Source of the DNA: G965216255 sp965216255
GTDB lineage: Bacteria > Bacteroidota > Rhodothermia > Rhodothermales > Bin80
DNA length: 64,000 bases
Reading direction: 5' to 3'
Assembly (NCBI GenBank): GCA_965216255.1
Contig: OZ244148.1
Location: 2,108,001-2,172,000, forward strand
Both the position numbers and the translations under genes were made by a program. Below, piece by piece: positions 53,946 through 63,035 of the stretch (the stretch's first letter is position 1; the number at the start of each line of letters is the position of its first letter). A model generated the notes under the pieces. It was not told the DNA's origin. It did not search any database and saw nothing but the letters and a program-made list of their open reading frames with translations.

Positions 53946-55790
53946 ATGCGTTCGGTATCCTTCATCGTACCCGCGCTGGCGCTACTTGGGGTAAGTGGGT
54001 CCTCCCGGGCCCAGGACGTCCAGGCACTGGTCAACGAGACCATGATCGGGACGGAAGAAGTCGTGCGATACACCATTGAGGTGCGGGGAGCCGAATTTTC
54101 CGAAATTCGGACGCCGACTGCGCCAGAGGCCGAGGGGCTCGCCATTATCCAACGCAATCCTGCCACCCAGACGAGTATCTCCATCACGGGCGCAACCGTG
54201 GTGCGCAGCATCGGCTTTAGCTGGCGCTACCAGCCCCTCCGGGAGGGTGGCGTCCGCATTCCGAGCGTGGACGTAACCATTGGCGATCAGACCATTGCGA
54301 CGGAGCCCATTGATCTCACGGTTGTGCCCCAGTCACAGCGGCCGGTGGCACGGCGGCAGCCACGCGGTAGTGTGTTCGATCCCTTTAACCCACCAGTGAG
54401 CGAGCCAGCGCCGAGTCCCATAGGAGACCGTGACATCTACATTCGGGCCACGCCGAGTGCCCGCAAGGCTTTCCAGAACGAACAAGTTACCATCGATTAC
54501 GAATTGTTCTTCCGCAGCGACCTTCAACCCCGCAACAGCCGGCTGGCAGATTCCTGGGATGCGGAAGGATTCTGGCGGGAAGAGCTCGAAACCGAGCCTC
54601 GTCCCGTTGCGCGCACGGAAGTAATCAATGGCGTGCGTTACAACGTCATCCTGCTCAAACGTGTGGCGGTGTTTCCGACACGTCAGGGGCAGCTTACCGT
54701 CGATCCACTCCGGATTCAAACCGAAGTGATCGCCCCGCGCCGGGCAGGAGCCCCCTTTAGCCGGCCCTTCTTTTCACTGCGCTCTCCTATCGAAGTCATT
54801 GAGCGTGCCTCGCTCGCGGTACCCATCGAATCCGTGCCGGTGCCCTCAAGTACCCCTGAGACCTTTTCCGGAGCCGTAGGCCAATTCAGGCTTCAAGCAT
54901 CAACCACGCGCGACTCCGTGGAAGTCGGCGAATCCGTCCAGTTTACCGTTAGAATCTCGGGTACCGGCAACCTGGCCGTGCTTGAGCGCCCCGTGCTCTC
55001 GCTCCCGGGCGTATTCGAAGCCTATGACCCAGAAGTGGAAACGTCCGTTGCTCGGGACGGCGACCTTGTGCACGGCACCAAGACGTTCACCTATCTGTTG
55101 GTACCGCGCTCCAACGGCAACTTCGTGATTCCCTCCGTAGAATTCGCATACTTCGATCCACGTGCAGAGCAGTTCCACACCCTTCGTTCGGAGCCAAGAT
55201 CCATAGCAGTAACGGGTGCAGCCGACGGCCCTTCAGCTACGGGAACAACCATGCCAGGCTTCCCCGTGGACGACATAACGCGCCTCTTGCCTTCTTCGCC
55301 GTGGGTGGCCCTGAGTGTTACGCCTTTACACAGAAACCCTTGGGGGTACGTTATACTTGCGTTCCCCCTAGTACTCCTGGGTCTCGTTGTGCTGGCTCGC
55401 CGCCGCACCACGCGTCTGGCCATGGATACGGCCTACGCGCGTAGCCTACGCGCGCATCCCCTGGCCAGAAAGCACCTTAAACAGGCTCGTATTCGCCTCC
55501 GTGACCAGAGGCCGCGTCAGTTCTATGAAGAATTGGAACGCGCGGTACGCGGATTCATTGGCGATCGGCTAAACATCCAGGAATTGGGACTGACGCGCGC
55601 CCAACTGGATGCGGCACTTGAGGCTGCAAGACTCTCCGAAGATGTCCGCAGACAGGTGCAGGAGTTCCTGGCGACATGTGATACCGGCCGCTTTGCCCCA
55701 GACGTGCCGGGTAAGGAAACAATGGACCACGGGCTTGAAGGTGCCAGCCGCATCATTGTACTCCTTGACGCAGCCTTCCGCGCACCGTAA
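53946..55790 (+). CDS. batD: BatD family protein
   Basis: A 614-residue exported protein. Signal peptide (MRSVSFIVPALALLGVSGSSRAQ), several beta-sandwich segments (VQALVNETMIGTEEVVRYTIEVRG; VEVGESVQFTVRISGTGNLAVL; FTYLLVPRSNGNFVIPSVEFAYFDP) and a C-terminal membrane helix (YVILAFPLVLLGLVVLARRR, ~residues 465-485). A cytoplasmic helical tail follows (FYEELERAVRGFIGDRLNIQELGLTRAQLD). The ATG at 53946, 10 bases after the batC stop, is the signal-peptide start. Confidence 0.9.
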   Translation: MRSVSFIVPALALLGVSGSSRAQDVQALVNETMIGTEEVVRYTIEVRGAEFSEIRTPTAPEAEGLAIIQRNPATQTSISITGATVVRSIGFSWRYQPLREGGVRIPSVDVTIGDQTIATEPIDLTVVPQSQRPVARRQPRGSVFDPFNPPVSEPAPSPIGDRDIYIRATPSARKAFQNEQVTIDYELFFRSDLQPRNSRLADSWDAEGFWREELETEPRPVARTEVINGVRYNVILLKRVAVFPTRQGQLTVDPLRIQTEVIAPRRAGAPFSRPFFSLRSPIEVIERASLAVPIESVPVPSSTPETFSGAVGQFRLQASTTRDSVEVGESVQFTVRISGTGNLAVLERPVLSLPGVFEAYDPEVETSVARDGDLVHGTKTFTYLLVPRSNGNFVIPSVEFAYFDPRAEQFHTLRSEPRSIAVTGAADGPSATGTTMPGFPVDDITRLLPSSPWVALSVTPLHRNPWGYVILAFPLVLLGLVVLARRRTTRLAMDTAYARSLRAHPLARKHLKQARIRLRDQRPRQFYEELERAVRGFIGDRLNIQELGLTRAQLDAALEAARLSEDVRRQVQEFLATCDTGRFAPDVPGKETMDHGLEGASRIIVLLDAAFRAP

Positions 55791-55803
55791 GCAGCTGACA
55801 TCC

Positions 55804-56598
55804 ATGATGAATTTTGAACGACTGCATGCAATCACGCTCGCGCGAAATGGACGGCGGGGCCTGTCCCTGGCGACTGCTCTCGTTTGTGTACTCCCGGTGC
55901 ATGCTCAAATGGCCAATGCCACGCGCCTGTTTGAACAGGGGAACAACATGTATGCCGAGGGCGCCTACCGGGAGGCGCTTTCTCTCTACGAGCAAGCGCA
56001 GTCCTACGGCTATTCGAGCGGCGCACTGTTACTGAACGCGGGCAATGCCCATTACCGGCTGGACCACCGGGGGCAAGCCTTGCGCTACTACGAAAAGGCC
56101 CTCCGACTCCTTGGTGAAGAGCCACACCTATTGCACAACCTGGAACTCGTTCGGGCCCAGGTTGCCTCACCTTACACGGCCCTTCCAGTACCCATCTGGC
56201 AGCAGTGGTGGCAGAGTGCCGTAGGCAACCGAAGTCCGTGGCTCTTTTTCGCTGTCGGCGCCCTGTTCTATGGCGCCGCATTTATCCTCTTTGCCTATCG
56301 TCTGTGGACGCAGCGGCGCAGCCCGTGGCAGCGGCGGGCGCGCACGGCAACGCTTTTCGTCGCAGCAGCGCTCATTCTCTTAGCCTACGGGGCCTCGCTG
56401 GGCACGGGCGCAAACAGGACAGCCATAATCGTTGCCACCTCAGCTGCGCTCACGGAAGAACCGGGCGGTCCAGCTATGCTCGAGCTTTCCGAGGGCGTGA
56501 AAGTGGATATTCTGCAAACGGTGGAGCACCTTACGGAAGTGCGTCTTCCCAACGGAGCGCGCGGGTACGTGGCCACGGAGTCCCTTGGGGAGATCTAG
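55804..56598 (+). CDS. batE: BatE: TPR, membrane and SH3-like protein
   Basis: A 264-residue protein: N-terminal hydrophobic segment ending PVHAQ, two tetratricopeptide repeats (ATRLFEQGNNMYAEGAYREALSLYEQAQ; LLNAGNAHYRLDHRGQALRYYEKAL; ~37-115), and two membrane helices (PWLFFAVGALFYGAAFILFAY; TATLFVAAALILLAYGASLG). A C-terminal SH3-like domain (MLELSEGVKVDILQTVEHLTEVRLPNGARGYVATESLGEI, ~220-264) ends it. It closes the bat operon, 13 bases after batD; dnaX follows after 91 bases. Confidence 0.88.
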   Translation: MMNFERLHAITLARNGRRGLSLATALVCVLPVHAQMANATRLFEQGNNMYAEGAYREALSLYEQAQSYGYSSGALLLNAGNAHYRLDHRGQALRYYEKALRLLGEEPHLLHNLELVRAQVASPYTALPVPIWQQWWQSAVGNRSPWLFFAVGALFYGAAFILFAYRLWTQRRSPWQRRARTATLFVAAALILLAYGASLGTGANRTAIIVATSAALTEEPGGPAMLELSEGVKVDILQTVEHLTEVRLPNGARGYVATESLGEI

Positions 56599-56689
56599 GG
56601 GAATGCGATAAACAGCCGGCCCTTCCAGTATGGAACACCTCCATCAGGGCCATGTATTTCAGGTTCTGCCTACTTAAGGGCCTCTGCAC

Positions 56690-58453
56690 ATGTCCGAACA
56701 GCGCTACCTCGTCACAGCACGAAAATACCGGCCGGCCCTGTTCTGCGAAGTCGTCGCACAGGAGCATGTTACCGAAACGCTGCGCAACGCTATTCGTCTG
56801 GACCGATTGGCCCACGCCTACCTCTTCAGCGGACCTCGGGGTGTGGGCAAGACCACGGCGGCGCGCATCCTGGCAAAGGCCATCAACTGCACGGACCGCG
56901 ACCCGGAGACGGCTGAGCCGTGCCGTACATGCCTTTCGTGCCGTGACTTCGAATCCGGCCGTAGCCTGAACATCATTGAAATCGATGCGGCCTCCAACAA
57001 CAAGGTAGAGGACGTACGAGAGCTGCGTGAGACCGTCCGAATCCCGCCCCAGGGAAGTCTGAAGAAGGTCTATATCATCGATGAGGTCCACATGCTCTCC
57101 AATGCAGCATTCAATGCGCTGCTCAAGACACTGGAGGAACCGCCGCCGCATGTACTGTTCATCTTTGCAACGACCGAGCCACACAAGGTACTGCCGACGA
57201 TCCTTTCCAGGTGCCAGCGCTTTGACTTTCGCCGCATCCCGGTAATCGATATAGTCGGGCATCTTGAAGACATAGGGCGCCGGGAGGGCGTTACGGCGGA
57301 CGAAGAGTCCCTGTTGCTTCTTGCCCGCAAGGGCGACGGTTCGCTGCGCGATGCCCTGTCCGCCTTTGATCAGGCCATCGCACTGTGCGGGACGAAGCTG
57401 CTGTACCGCAGCCTGGCGGATGCGCTGCGCGTGGTTGATATCGATCTGTATTTCAAAGCGACGGCCCACGTCGCCACGCGTAGCAATGCCGGCATGCTGC
57501 GTCTGGTGGAGCACATCGTCCGGGACGGACTGGACTTGCAGGAATTTCTGACCGGCCTGGCCGAACACTTGCGCAATCTCCTGGTCGCGCGCAGCATAGG
57601 GGAGGTATCGCTGATCGAGGCTGCCACCGCCACACGGGCGCGGTATGAAAAGGAAGGCGCCTCCTTTACGGAATCGCTGCTACTGCGACTACTCATGATA
57701 GTAGACGAGGCGGCGGCCACCATATCTCAAAGCGCCTACCCTCGACTCAAGCTGGAGCTTGCGCTGCTCAAGATGGCGAGCCTCACCAGTGCCCTCACGC
57801 TGTCGGAGGCGCTTAAGCAGCTTGATCGCCTGGAAAAACTGGCCCGCGATGGCAAACTGGCTCCAGACCTGTTTGCGCCCAAACCTGTGCCGGCGCCTCC
57901 GCCTCCCTCTCGCCACAATTCAGAGCACGGAAGCGCCGCCACGCAGCCAACGCCAGCCCCAGCACCACCTCCCGCGAAGGTTATTTCGGGCGAGGGTCGC
58001 AAGGACCTGTTCGGCCACCAGCCGCACCCGAGATTGGCGGGACCCATGCCAGCGGCTGAAGGCAGCACTGCGGTGGCTACAAGACCAGAGGCCTTGGCTT
58101 CCAAATGGCCTCATTTTGTCGAACATGTCAAGAATCGGCGCATCCAGATTGGCGCACTTCTGCAACACACGGCGGTACTGGAAGAGACTGACGGCATTCT
58201 GCGCATAGGTGTGCCGGATGATTTTCACCTGCGCATGCTGGGAAGTGAGGAGCCGTTCCTGCTTCAGCGGCTAGGCGAGCTATTGAATACCCACCCTCGC
58301 GGCATGGAATTCATCGTTAAGCCGGACATTGCACCGACTGGCCGCGGAGAGGCCCCCGCCGTGGATCCTGCGGCCTATCTCGAGAAGCAACGGCAGAAGA
58401 ATCCCGTAATTCAGGCCATTTTCGAACAGTTCGGCGGCAAAGTGGTTTGGTGA
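56690..58453 (+). CDS. dnaX: DNA polymerase III subunit gamma/tau
   Basis: A 587-residue clamp-loader ATPase. Walker A FSGPRGVGKTTAARILAKAINC, zinc-binding Cys cluster (CTDRD...CRTCLSCRDF), Walker B YIIDEVHML, SRC arginine-finger region ILSRCQRFDFRRI, and sensor 2. Domain III follows (DLQEFLTGLAEHLRNLLVAR), then a Pro/Ala-rich linker and a C-terminal tau-like domain. I saw no frameshift slippery site producing gamma, such as an A-run followed by a hairpin, but cannot exclude one. Confidence 0.95.
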   Translation: MSEQRYLVTARKYRPALFCEVVAQEHVTETLRNAIRLDRLAHAYLFSGPRGVGKTTAARILAKAINCTDRDPETAEPCRTCLSCRDFESGRSLNIIEIDAASNNKVEDVRELRETVRIPPQGSLKKVYIIDEVHMLSNAAFNALLKTLEEPPPHVLFIFATTEPHKVLPTILSRCQRFDFRRIPVIDIVGHLEDIGRREGVTADEESLLLLARKGDGSLRDALSAFDQAIALCGTKLLYRSLADALRVVDIDLYFKATAHVATRSNAGMLRLVEHIVRDGLDLQEFLTGLAEHLRNLLVARSIGEVSLIEAATATRARYEKEGASFTESLLLRLLMIVDEAAATISQSAYPRLKLELALLKMASLTSALTLSEALKQLDRLEKLARDGKLAPDLFAPKPVPAPPPPSRHNSEHGSAATQPTPAPAPPPAKVISGEGRKDLFGHQPHPRLAGPMPAAEGSTAVATRPEALASKWPHFVEHVKNRRIQIGALLQHTAVLEETDGILRIGVPDDFHLRMLGSEEPFLLQRLGELLNTHPRGMEFIVKPDIAPTGRGEAPAVDPAAYLEKQRQKNPVIQAIFEQFGGKVVW

Positions 58454-58481
58454 ATTTACTTGAAAGCGTCCGGCGGAAGCC

Positions 58482-58832
58482 ATGAATCTGGAAGATATGA
58501 AGGGGCTGAATATGGCCGAACTTGTCGGCAAGGTAGCGGACATGCAGCGGAAAATGTCCGATGCCCAGGAGGCACTTGGCAGGATTACGGTGGAGGCCGA
58601 AGCCGGCGGCGGCATGGTGAGGGTGACGGCAACTGGGGCGCAGCGCATCACGGCAATCCGACTGGAACCCGAAGTCGTCAACCCCGAGGACATGGAGATG
58701 CTGGAGGACCTCATTATAGCCGGTGTCAACAAGGCACTCGATGAAGCCGCGAATGCAGCCAAGAAAGAGATGCAGCAGGCCGCTACCGACTTCTTGCCTC
58801 CGGGGCTGGACCCCTCAAGGTTCGGCCTCTAG
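58482..58832 (+). CDS. ybaB: nucleoid-associated protein YbaB/EbfC
   Basis: A 116-residue YbaB/EbfC-family DNA-binding protein. The family core is visible: MQRKMSDAQEALGRITVEAEAGGGMVRVTATGAQRITAIRLEPEVV, here marked by GGGMVxVTxxGxxxI, and DMEMLEDLIIAGVNKALDEA. It usually lies between dnaX and recR, as here. It begins 28 bases after dnaX. Confidence 0.94.
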   Translation: MNLEDMKGLNMAELVGKVADMQRKMSDAQEALGRITVEAEAGGGMVRVTATGAQRITAIRLEPEVVNPEDMEMLEDLIIAGVNKALDEAANAAKKEMQQAATDFLPPGLDPSRFGL

Positions 58833-58839
58833 TCCAAAC

Positions 58840-58868
58840 GGAGCCGAGACCTGTGAAAGACCGGCTCC
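58840..58868 (+). terminator. hairpin after ybaB
   Basis: GGAGCCG at 58840-58846 pairs with CGGCTCC at 58862-58868. No T-run follows, so termination is uncertain. Confidence 0.3.
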
Positions 58869-58964
58869 AAGGAGCGTTTGGTCACCCAAGTGACAATCCA
58901 GTTTCTGGCGTCGAAAATGCAGGGATACCCTGCCTGAGGCGACTATACTAGGGAATAGAAGCTC

Positions 58965-59351
58965 GTGTGGCCATCGCAACTCACAGATCTTGAGCCGAAC
59001 TCAATGACCCGAACAGGGCAGCGGCAATTGGATTACCGTTTCATTGCACATCTCTACAATGCCGGGCGAACCAAGGCGGAATTGGCCCGCGGCAACACAA
59101 TCAACCAGACCCGTCGTCGCTCCTATGAGGATTCAGAGTCCGCCAAGCCATACGAGTGCATGCATCCGTACCTCATAGATGTGGGAACAGGACGGGAAAT
59201 TGACGGCACGGATGCGCTGCCAACGTCTTGTGCGGTCAACGGGAATCGCTTGTACGGGCCCGTGAGCGACCTGCATCCCCAGATTCTCATGTACCAGCTC
59301 CCGTCTGTCCAAACGCTGATGGAGCAGGTTCGGCAGCTACAACAACCTTAA
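58965..59351 (+). CDS. uncharacterised protein upstream of recR
   Basis: A 128-residue frame that I do not recognise. No signal or membrane segment. It contains MHPYLIDVGTGREIDGTD, then two cysteines spaced over the C-terminal half (CMHP; TSCAVNG) and a C-terminal helix-like end (LPSVQTLMEQVRQLQQP). An internal ATG at 59004 (MTRTGQ) is an alternative start. It ends 13 bases before recR. It may be a real small gene or a chance frame; base composition is a little lower in GC than its neighbours. Confidence 0.4.
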   Translation: MWPSQLTDLEPNSMTRTGQRQLDYRFIAHLYNAGRTKAELARGNTINQTRRRSYEDSESAKPYECMHPYLIDVGTGREIDGTDALPTSCAVNGNRLYGPVSDLHPQILMYQLPSVQTLMEQVRQLQQP

Positions 59352-59364
59352 TCCGATTGCCCTG

Positions 59365-59973
59365 ATGCATTTCTCATCGGAGTCGGTCGAAGCACTTATA
59401 GAGCAGTTTACACGGCTGCCGACAATAGGCAGGAAGACGGCGCAGCGACTGGCGGCGTACGTACTAAAGATGCCCCGCGACGAAGTGGAGGCACTCGCCC
59501 GGGCATTGATTGCGGTTAAAGACCTGGTAAAGCACTGCACGGTGTGCCAGAATGTTACGGACACGGTTCCATGCACCATGTGTCGTTCCGAGCAGCGTGA
59601 CCGTTCAATAATATGTGTCGTGGAAGAATCCAGTGATGTTGCCGCACTCGAGCGTACGGGAGAATACCGGGGAGACTACCACGTCCTGGGGGGCGTGATC
59701 TCTCCACTGGACGGCATAGGCCCCGAGGACCTGAAAGTGCGCGAACTGGTGCAACGCTTGGCGCCAGGCTCCGGACAAGAGGTGCGGGAGGTCATCCTGG
59801 CAGTCAATCCAACAGTGGAGGGCGACACCACGGCCTACTACCTAGCGCAGCTCCTCGGACCGTTTGGAGTAACTGTTACTCGTCTGGCACGCGGCTTGCC
59901 CGTAGGCGGCGACTTGACCTATGCAGACGAGGCCACCCTTTCCCGCGCCCTCGCCGGGCGCAGCAAGGTCTAG
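59365..59973 (+). CDS. recR: recombination protein RecR
   Basis: A 202-residue RecR. Helix-hairpin-helix RLPTIGRKTAQRLAAYV, the zinc finger CTVCQNVTDTVPCTMC, the Toprim domain (ICVVEESSDVAALERTGEYRGDYHVLGGVISPLDGIGPEDL, here marked by the first acidic VVEE) and the C-terminal TRLARGLPVGGDLTYADEATLSRAL. Acts with RecF and RecO in gap repair. It overlaps the convergent symporter gene by 4 bases. Confidence 0.95.
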   Translation: MHFSSESVEALIEQFTRLPTIGRKTAQRLAAYVLKMPRDEVEALARALIAVKDLVKHCTVCQNVTDTVPCTMCRSEQRDRSIICVVEESSDVAALERTGEYRGDYHVLGGVISPLDGIGPEDLKVRELVQRLAPGSGQEVREVILAVNPTVEGDTTAYYLAQLLGPFGVTVTRLARGLPVGGDLTYADEATLSRALAGRSKV

Positions 59974-61634
59974 CCTTCCCGCCGGAGGCTACTGATCCCC
60001 CATCCAACCGCCACAACCGTCAGGGCGCCGATCACGTTGTGCCATAGGAACGAAACCTCAGGAGCACCAAATGTAACCAGGGCCACCACGCCCATGCCGC
60101 TAAGAAGACCACAGAACGCGCCCAGCGCACCGGCCCGTGGTAGCATGGCAAGCAGAAAGACGCCAAGTATGGATCCGTAGAAGAATGAGCCGAACCGGTT
60201 CACTACTTCGATTAGGGAGCCCAGCGACGCAGCAAACGTGGCCACGAAGCAGGCGAACAGGCCCCAGAAGCCCGTCGCCAGCTTCGACACGGCAAGGAAG
60301 TGCCGATCTGAGCCTTCAGGCCGGACCCAGCGCCGGTAAAAATCGATTACGGTTGCCGTCGAGAGGGAGTTCAGCTCCGCCGCAATACTCGACATGGCCG
60401 CCGCCATGATGGCCGCGATGAATAGCCCCGTCAACCCGAGTGGCAGCTCCTGCAGCGCAAATGTTGGGATGATGTAGTTGACGTCGCGGCTGGATTCGTC
60501 CGTCACATCCTCTGCCAGCGACAAGGCCTCCTGCCGAATGGCAAGGACATCGTTCTCTCGGCTCCGGAATACTTGCATGGCCGCTTCCTGCCCCCCGACG
60601 TCACCGCTTTCAGCGACTTCACGTGCGACCGCCTCCCGCTCGTCGAATGCGTCCTGGAATCGGGCCTCTAGCTCCGCGTACTCAGTGCCATGCGCCGATC
60701 GCACAGCCGCCTCGTGCGCGGGATTGAACAATAGTGGCGGTGCTTGAAACAGGTAGAAGACATATACCAGGACGCCCACCAGAAGAACGAGGGCCTGGAG
60801 TGGGATCTTCCAGTAAGCGCTCATGAGCAGGGAGCTGCGGGCTTCCTGTACAGAGCGGGCCGCCAGATACCGCTGCACCTGGCTCTGATCCGTCCCGAAA
60901 TAGGACAGCATGAGGAAAGTGCCGCCCAGAATTCCCGACCACAGCGTGTAGGTCTCCGTAAGGTCAAAAGAAAGGTCAAAGGCCTGCAGTCGTCCCGTGG
61001 ATCCCGCTATGTGCAGGGCCTCATCCACGCCCACGGGCATCCTCACTAGGAGCACGACCACGACGGCCAGCAGGGCAAACACGATCAGCACCATTTGTTT
61101 GACGTCGGTCCACGCCACCGCCTGTATGCCCCCGAACATGGTATAAAGCACGGTCGGAATCCCAATCATGGCCACGCTCCACGTCAGGTCCACGCCAAAT
61201 ACGGCAGAAAACACCACGGCCGGTGCTGCAATGATGGTGCCGCAGGACATGCCCCGGGAGAAGAGAAAGAGCAGGCTTGTCAAAGACCGCGTCTTCGCGT
61301 CAAACCGGCGCTCGAGATACTCGTAGGCCGTAAATACGCCGCTCCGGTAGATAAACGGCACCAGCGTCACGCCAAGGATCACCATCGCGAGCGGCAACCC
61401 GAAGTAAAACTGTATGAACCGGATACCGTCCGTTGCCCCCTGGCCCGTGGTGCCAATCATGGTCACGGCAGAAAGCTGCGTCGCCATCACCGAAAGCCCG
61501 ACGGCCCACCAGGGCAGGCTCTGGTTGGCAAGAAAATATCCCTCTAAACGAAGTGTATCCTTGGAGCGCCGCAGCCCGTCCCACAGCACGTAGCACAGGT
61601 ACACCCCAACAATTAGCCAGTTGACAGGATGCAT
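59970..61634 (-). CDS. sodium:solute symporter (SSS family)
   Basis: A 554-residue membrane transporter with about 13 helices of the SSS/SLC5 fold: GYFLANQSLPWWAVGLSVMATQLSAVTMIG (family start), VFTAYEYLERRFD and FGGIQAVAWTDVKQMVL. A charged soluble insertion (~residues 315-390, Glu-rich, likely helical) lies between two helices, as in several Bacteroidota members. The late LFIAAIMAAAMSSIAAELNSLSTATVIDFYRRW motif is present. Substrate unknown. Its ATG directly follows the stop of a 40-residue membrane peptide (TAGATG), suggesting a small subunit. Confidence 0.9.
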   Translation of the reverse strand: MHPVNWLIVGVYLCYVLWDGLRRSKDTLRLEGYFLANQSLPWWAVGLSVMATQLSAVTMIGTTGQGATDGIRFIQFYFGLPLAMVILGVTLVPFIYRSGVFTAYEYLERRFDAKTRSLTSLLFLFSRGMSCGTIIAAPAVVFSAVFGVDLTWSVAMIGIPTVLYTMFGGIQAVAWTDVKQMVLIVFALLAVVVVLLVRMPVGVDEALHIAGSTGRLQAFDLSFDLTETYTLWSGILGGTFLMLSYFGTDQSQVQRYLAARSVQEARSSLLMSAYWKIPLQALVLLVGVLVYVFYLFQAPPLLFNPAHEAAVRSAHGTEYAELEARFQDAFDEREAVAREVAESGDVGGQEAAMQVFRSRENDVLAIRQEALSLAEDVTDESSRDVNYIIPTFALQELPLGLTGLFIAAIMAAAMSSIAAELNSLSTATVIDFYRRWVRPEGSDRHFLAVSKLATGFWGLFACFVATFAASLGSLIEVVNRFGSFFYGSILGVFLLAMLPRAGALGAFCGLLSGMGVVALVTFGAPEVSFLWHNVIGALTVVAVGWGISSLRREG

Positions 61635-61757
61635 CTAGACGTGGTAAAGGGCCTGTAGAAGCCAGAGCAGCAGCAGTGCAGCAAGCTGCATTGCCGCGAC
61701 GCCAGCGAAGATGCGCCAAAATCCGCCCGCACGGTCCTCCTGCCTAGCGTCGTTCAT
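61635..61757 (-). CDS. 40-residue single-helix membrane protein coupled to the symporter
   Basis: Translation starts MNDARQEDRAGG and is followed by one hydrophobic helix (FAGVAAMQLAALLLLWLLQALYHV). Its ATG overlaps the SDR stop (ATGA) and its TAG stop abuts the symporter ATG. The tight fit, lack of any other role for the bases and helical profile support a real gene. It may be an accessory subunit, as DUF4212 proteins are for acetate-type SSS transporters, though it is only about half that size and not obviously the same family. Confidence 0.7.
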   Translation of the reverse strand: MNDARQEDRAGGFWRIFAGVAAMQLAALLLLWLLQALYHV

Positions 61758-62401
61758 GACAAGAGTGTGCCATACGCCCGCAGCGTGGCCCCGCTAAGCG
61801 ACGCACCGGCCGGACCGCAAAGATAGCGTGTCAGTTCCACGATCGTGTCCACTGGTACTCCTTTCTGGGTCGGATCTTCTGCGCCATATAGGATATAGGA
61901 CGGTGCGATGACATGCGTCGTGATGCCCTTTCCTTCATACTCTGCCGCCACCGCTTCGGCCAGACGAATGACCCCGGCCTTTGAGGCCGAATAGCCTGCC
62001 TGGCGGGCCTGCCCGCGATCTGCGCCCTGCGCCGAGGCGATACCTACGAGGCGCCCTCCACGCCTCGCCAAAAGCCGCGCCCCTTCCCGGAAGCACAGGA
62101 AGGTCGACGTCAGATTAATGAGCAGCATCCGCTGCCATTCGGCGGCGCTGGTCTCCAGAAGCGGTGCGCCGGCCCACATCCCCACCGTATGCACGACGGC
62201 ATGCACCCTTTGATAGGCCCCGGCTACCTGCCCGAAGGCCGCTACGGTGGAAGCCTCGTCCGTCAAGTCTGCCTGGAATCCACTTCCTGCTCGGCGATCA
62301 ATGGTAGCGACAGTGGCGCCACCGGCGGCAAAGCCGCGGGCGATCCGGCCGCCCAACCGCCCCGTGGCGCCCGTGACAACAATCACCTGGTCTGTTTTCA
62401 T
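61754..62401 (-). CDS. short-chain dehydrogenase/reductase
   Basis: A 215-residue SDR. Nucleotide site VVTGATGRLGGRIARGF, then VVHTVGMWAGAPL (NAG-region equivalent), catalytic Ser in VGIASAQGADRG and the YSASK Tyr-Lys pair (AGYSASKAGVIRLAEAVAAEY). A VIAPSYIL segment follows. Substrate unknown. ATG at 62401 overlaps the upstream DUF4440 stop (ATGA), and its own stop overlaps the next ATG in the same way; translation is coupled along the operon. Confidence 0.9.
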   Translation of the reverse strand: MKTDQVIVVTGATGRLGGRIARGFAAGGATVATIDRRAGSGFQADLTDEASTVAAFGQVAGAYQRVHAVVHTVGMWAGAPLLETSAAEWQRMLLINLTSTFLCFREGARLLARRGGRLVGIASAQGADRGQARQAGYSASKAGVIRLAEAVAAEYEGKGITTHVIAPSYILYGAEDPTQKGVPVDTIVELTRYLCGPAGASLSGATLRAYGTLLS

Positions 62402-62844
62402 GTATCGAGTTGGGACGTATGGTCGTGAACGATGCGCCACCCCTGGTCCGTGCGCGCGACAAGGAGTGTGAAAAGACCCGATGGCTGGTCGTGTTCGCGC
62501 ACCAGCTCATAAGCGCCAAACACAAAGACGTACCGGTGCGACAGCATGCGCACCTCACGCACCTCGAATGTTAAAGCACCCATGGCAGCGCGGTCTGGAT
62601 ACGTGCGCAGGTAGCGCTCCAGTGTGGGCCGCCAACCGCGGATCTCACCGCTGCTGGAAACAAACCGGAGCGCATCGCCGCGCAGATAGCTTTCCATAAA
62701 GGCCTCTACATCCCCGCTGTTCCATGCTTCCTGCTGCTCCGCGAGCAGCGCGCGCACGGCTTCCTCCGCTCCGTCGGGCTTTGCGCACCCCGCAACCAAA
62801 CAAAGACCCAGAAAAAGCGCAGTCCATAGTGCTGATCTCGGCAC
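62398..62844 (-). CDS. DUF4440/SnoaL-like (NTF2 fold) lipoprotein
   Basis: A 148-residue lipoprotein beginning at GTG. FLGLCLVAGC gives a lipidated Cys at about residue 22. The NTF2-like domain has VRALLAEQQEAWNSGDVEAFMESYLRGDALRFVSSSG, the YybH/DUF4440 signature (AWNxGDxxAFMxxY). An AGGAGGT site lies 6 bases before the start, ruling out the longer upstream frame. First gene of the coupled four-gene operon. Confidence 0.88.
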   Translation of the reverse strand: MPRSALWTALFLGLCLVAGCAKPDGAEEAVRALLAEQQEAWNSGDVEAFMESYLRGDALRFVSSSGEIRGWRPTLERYLRTYPDRAAMGALTFEVREVRMLSHRYVFVFGAYELVREHDQPSGLFTLLVARTDQGWRIVHDHTSQLDT

Positions 62845-62850
62845 GGCGTT

Positions 62851-62857
62851 ACCTCCT
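62851..62857 (-). promoter_or_regulatory. strong ribosome binding site deciding the DUF4440 start
   Basis: AGGAGGT on the reverse strand, 6 bases before the GTG at 62844. Confidence 0.7.
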
Positions 62858-63035
62858 AGAACCTGCCCAAGTGTATTGCGTTCGAACAAGCCTACGAAAT
62901 AAGAACGATAAATGAGAGGCAGCATATACGCATTTCTGGCTACTAAAGCGTATTAGGGCGGCACATTCCGGTTGTGGCGTAGCGAAATAATCCTTGGCAG
63001 TCCTGCCCCGTGCCGCGGGACATAACCAGCAGTCC

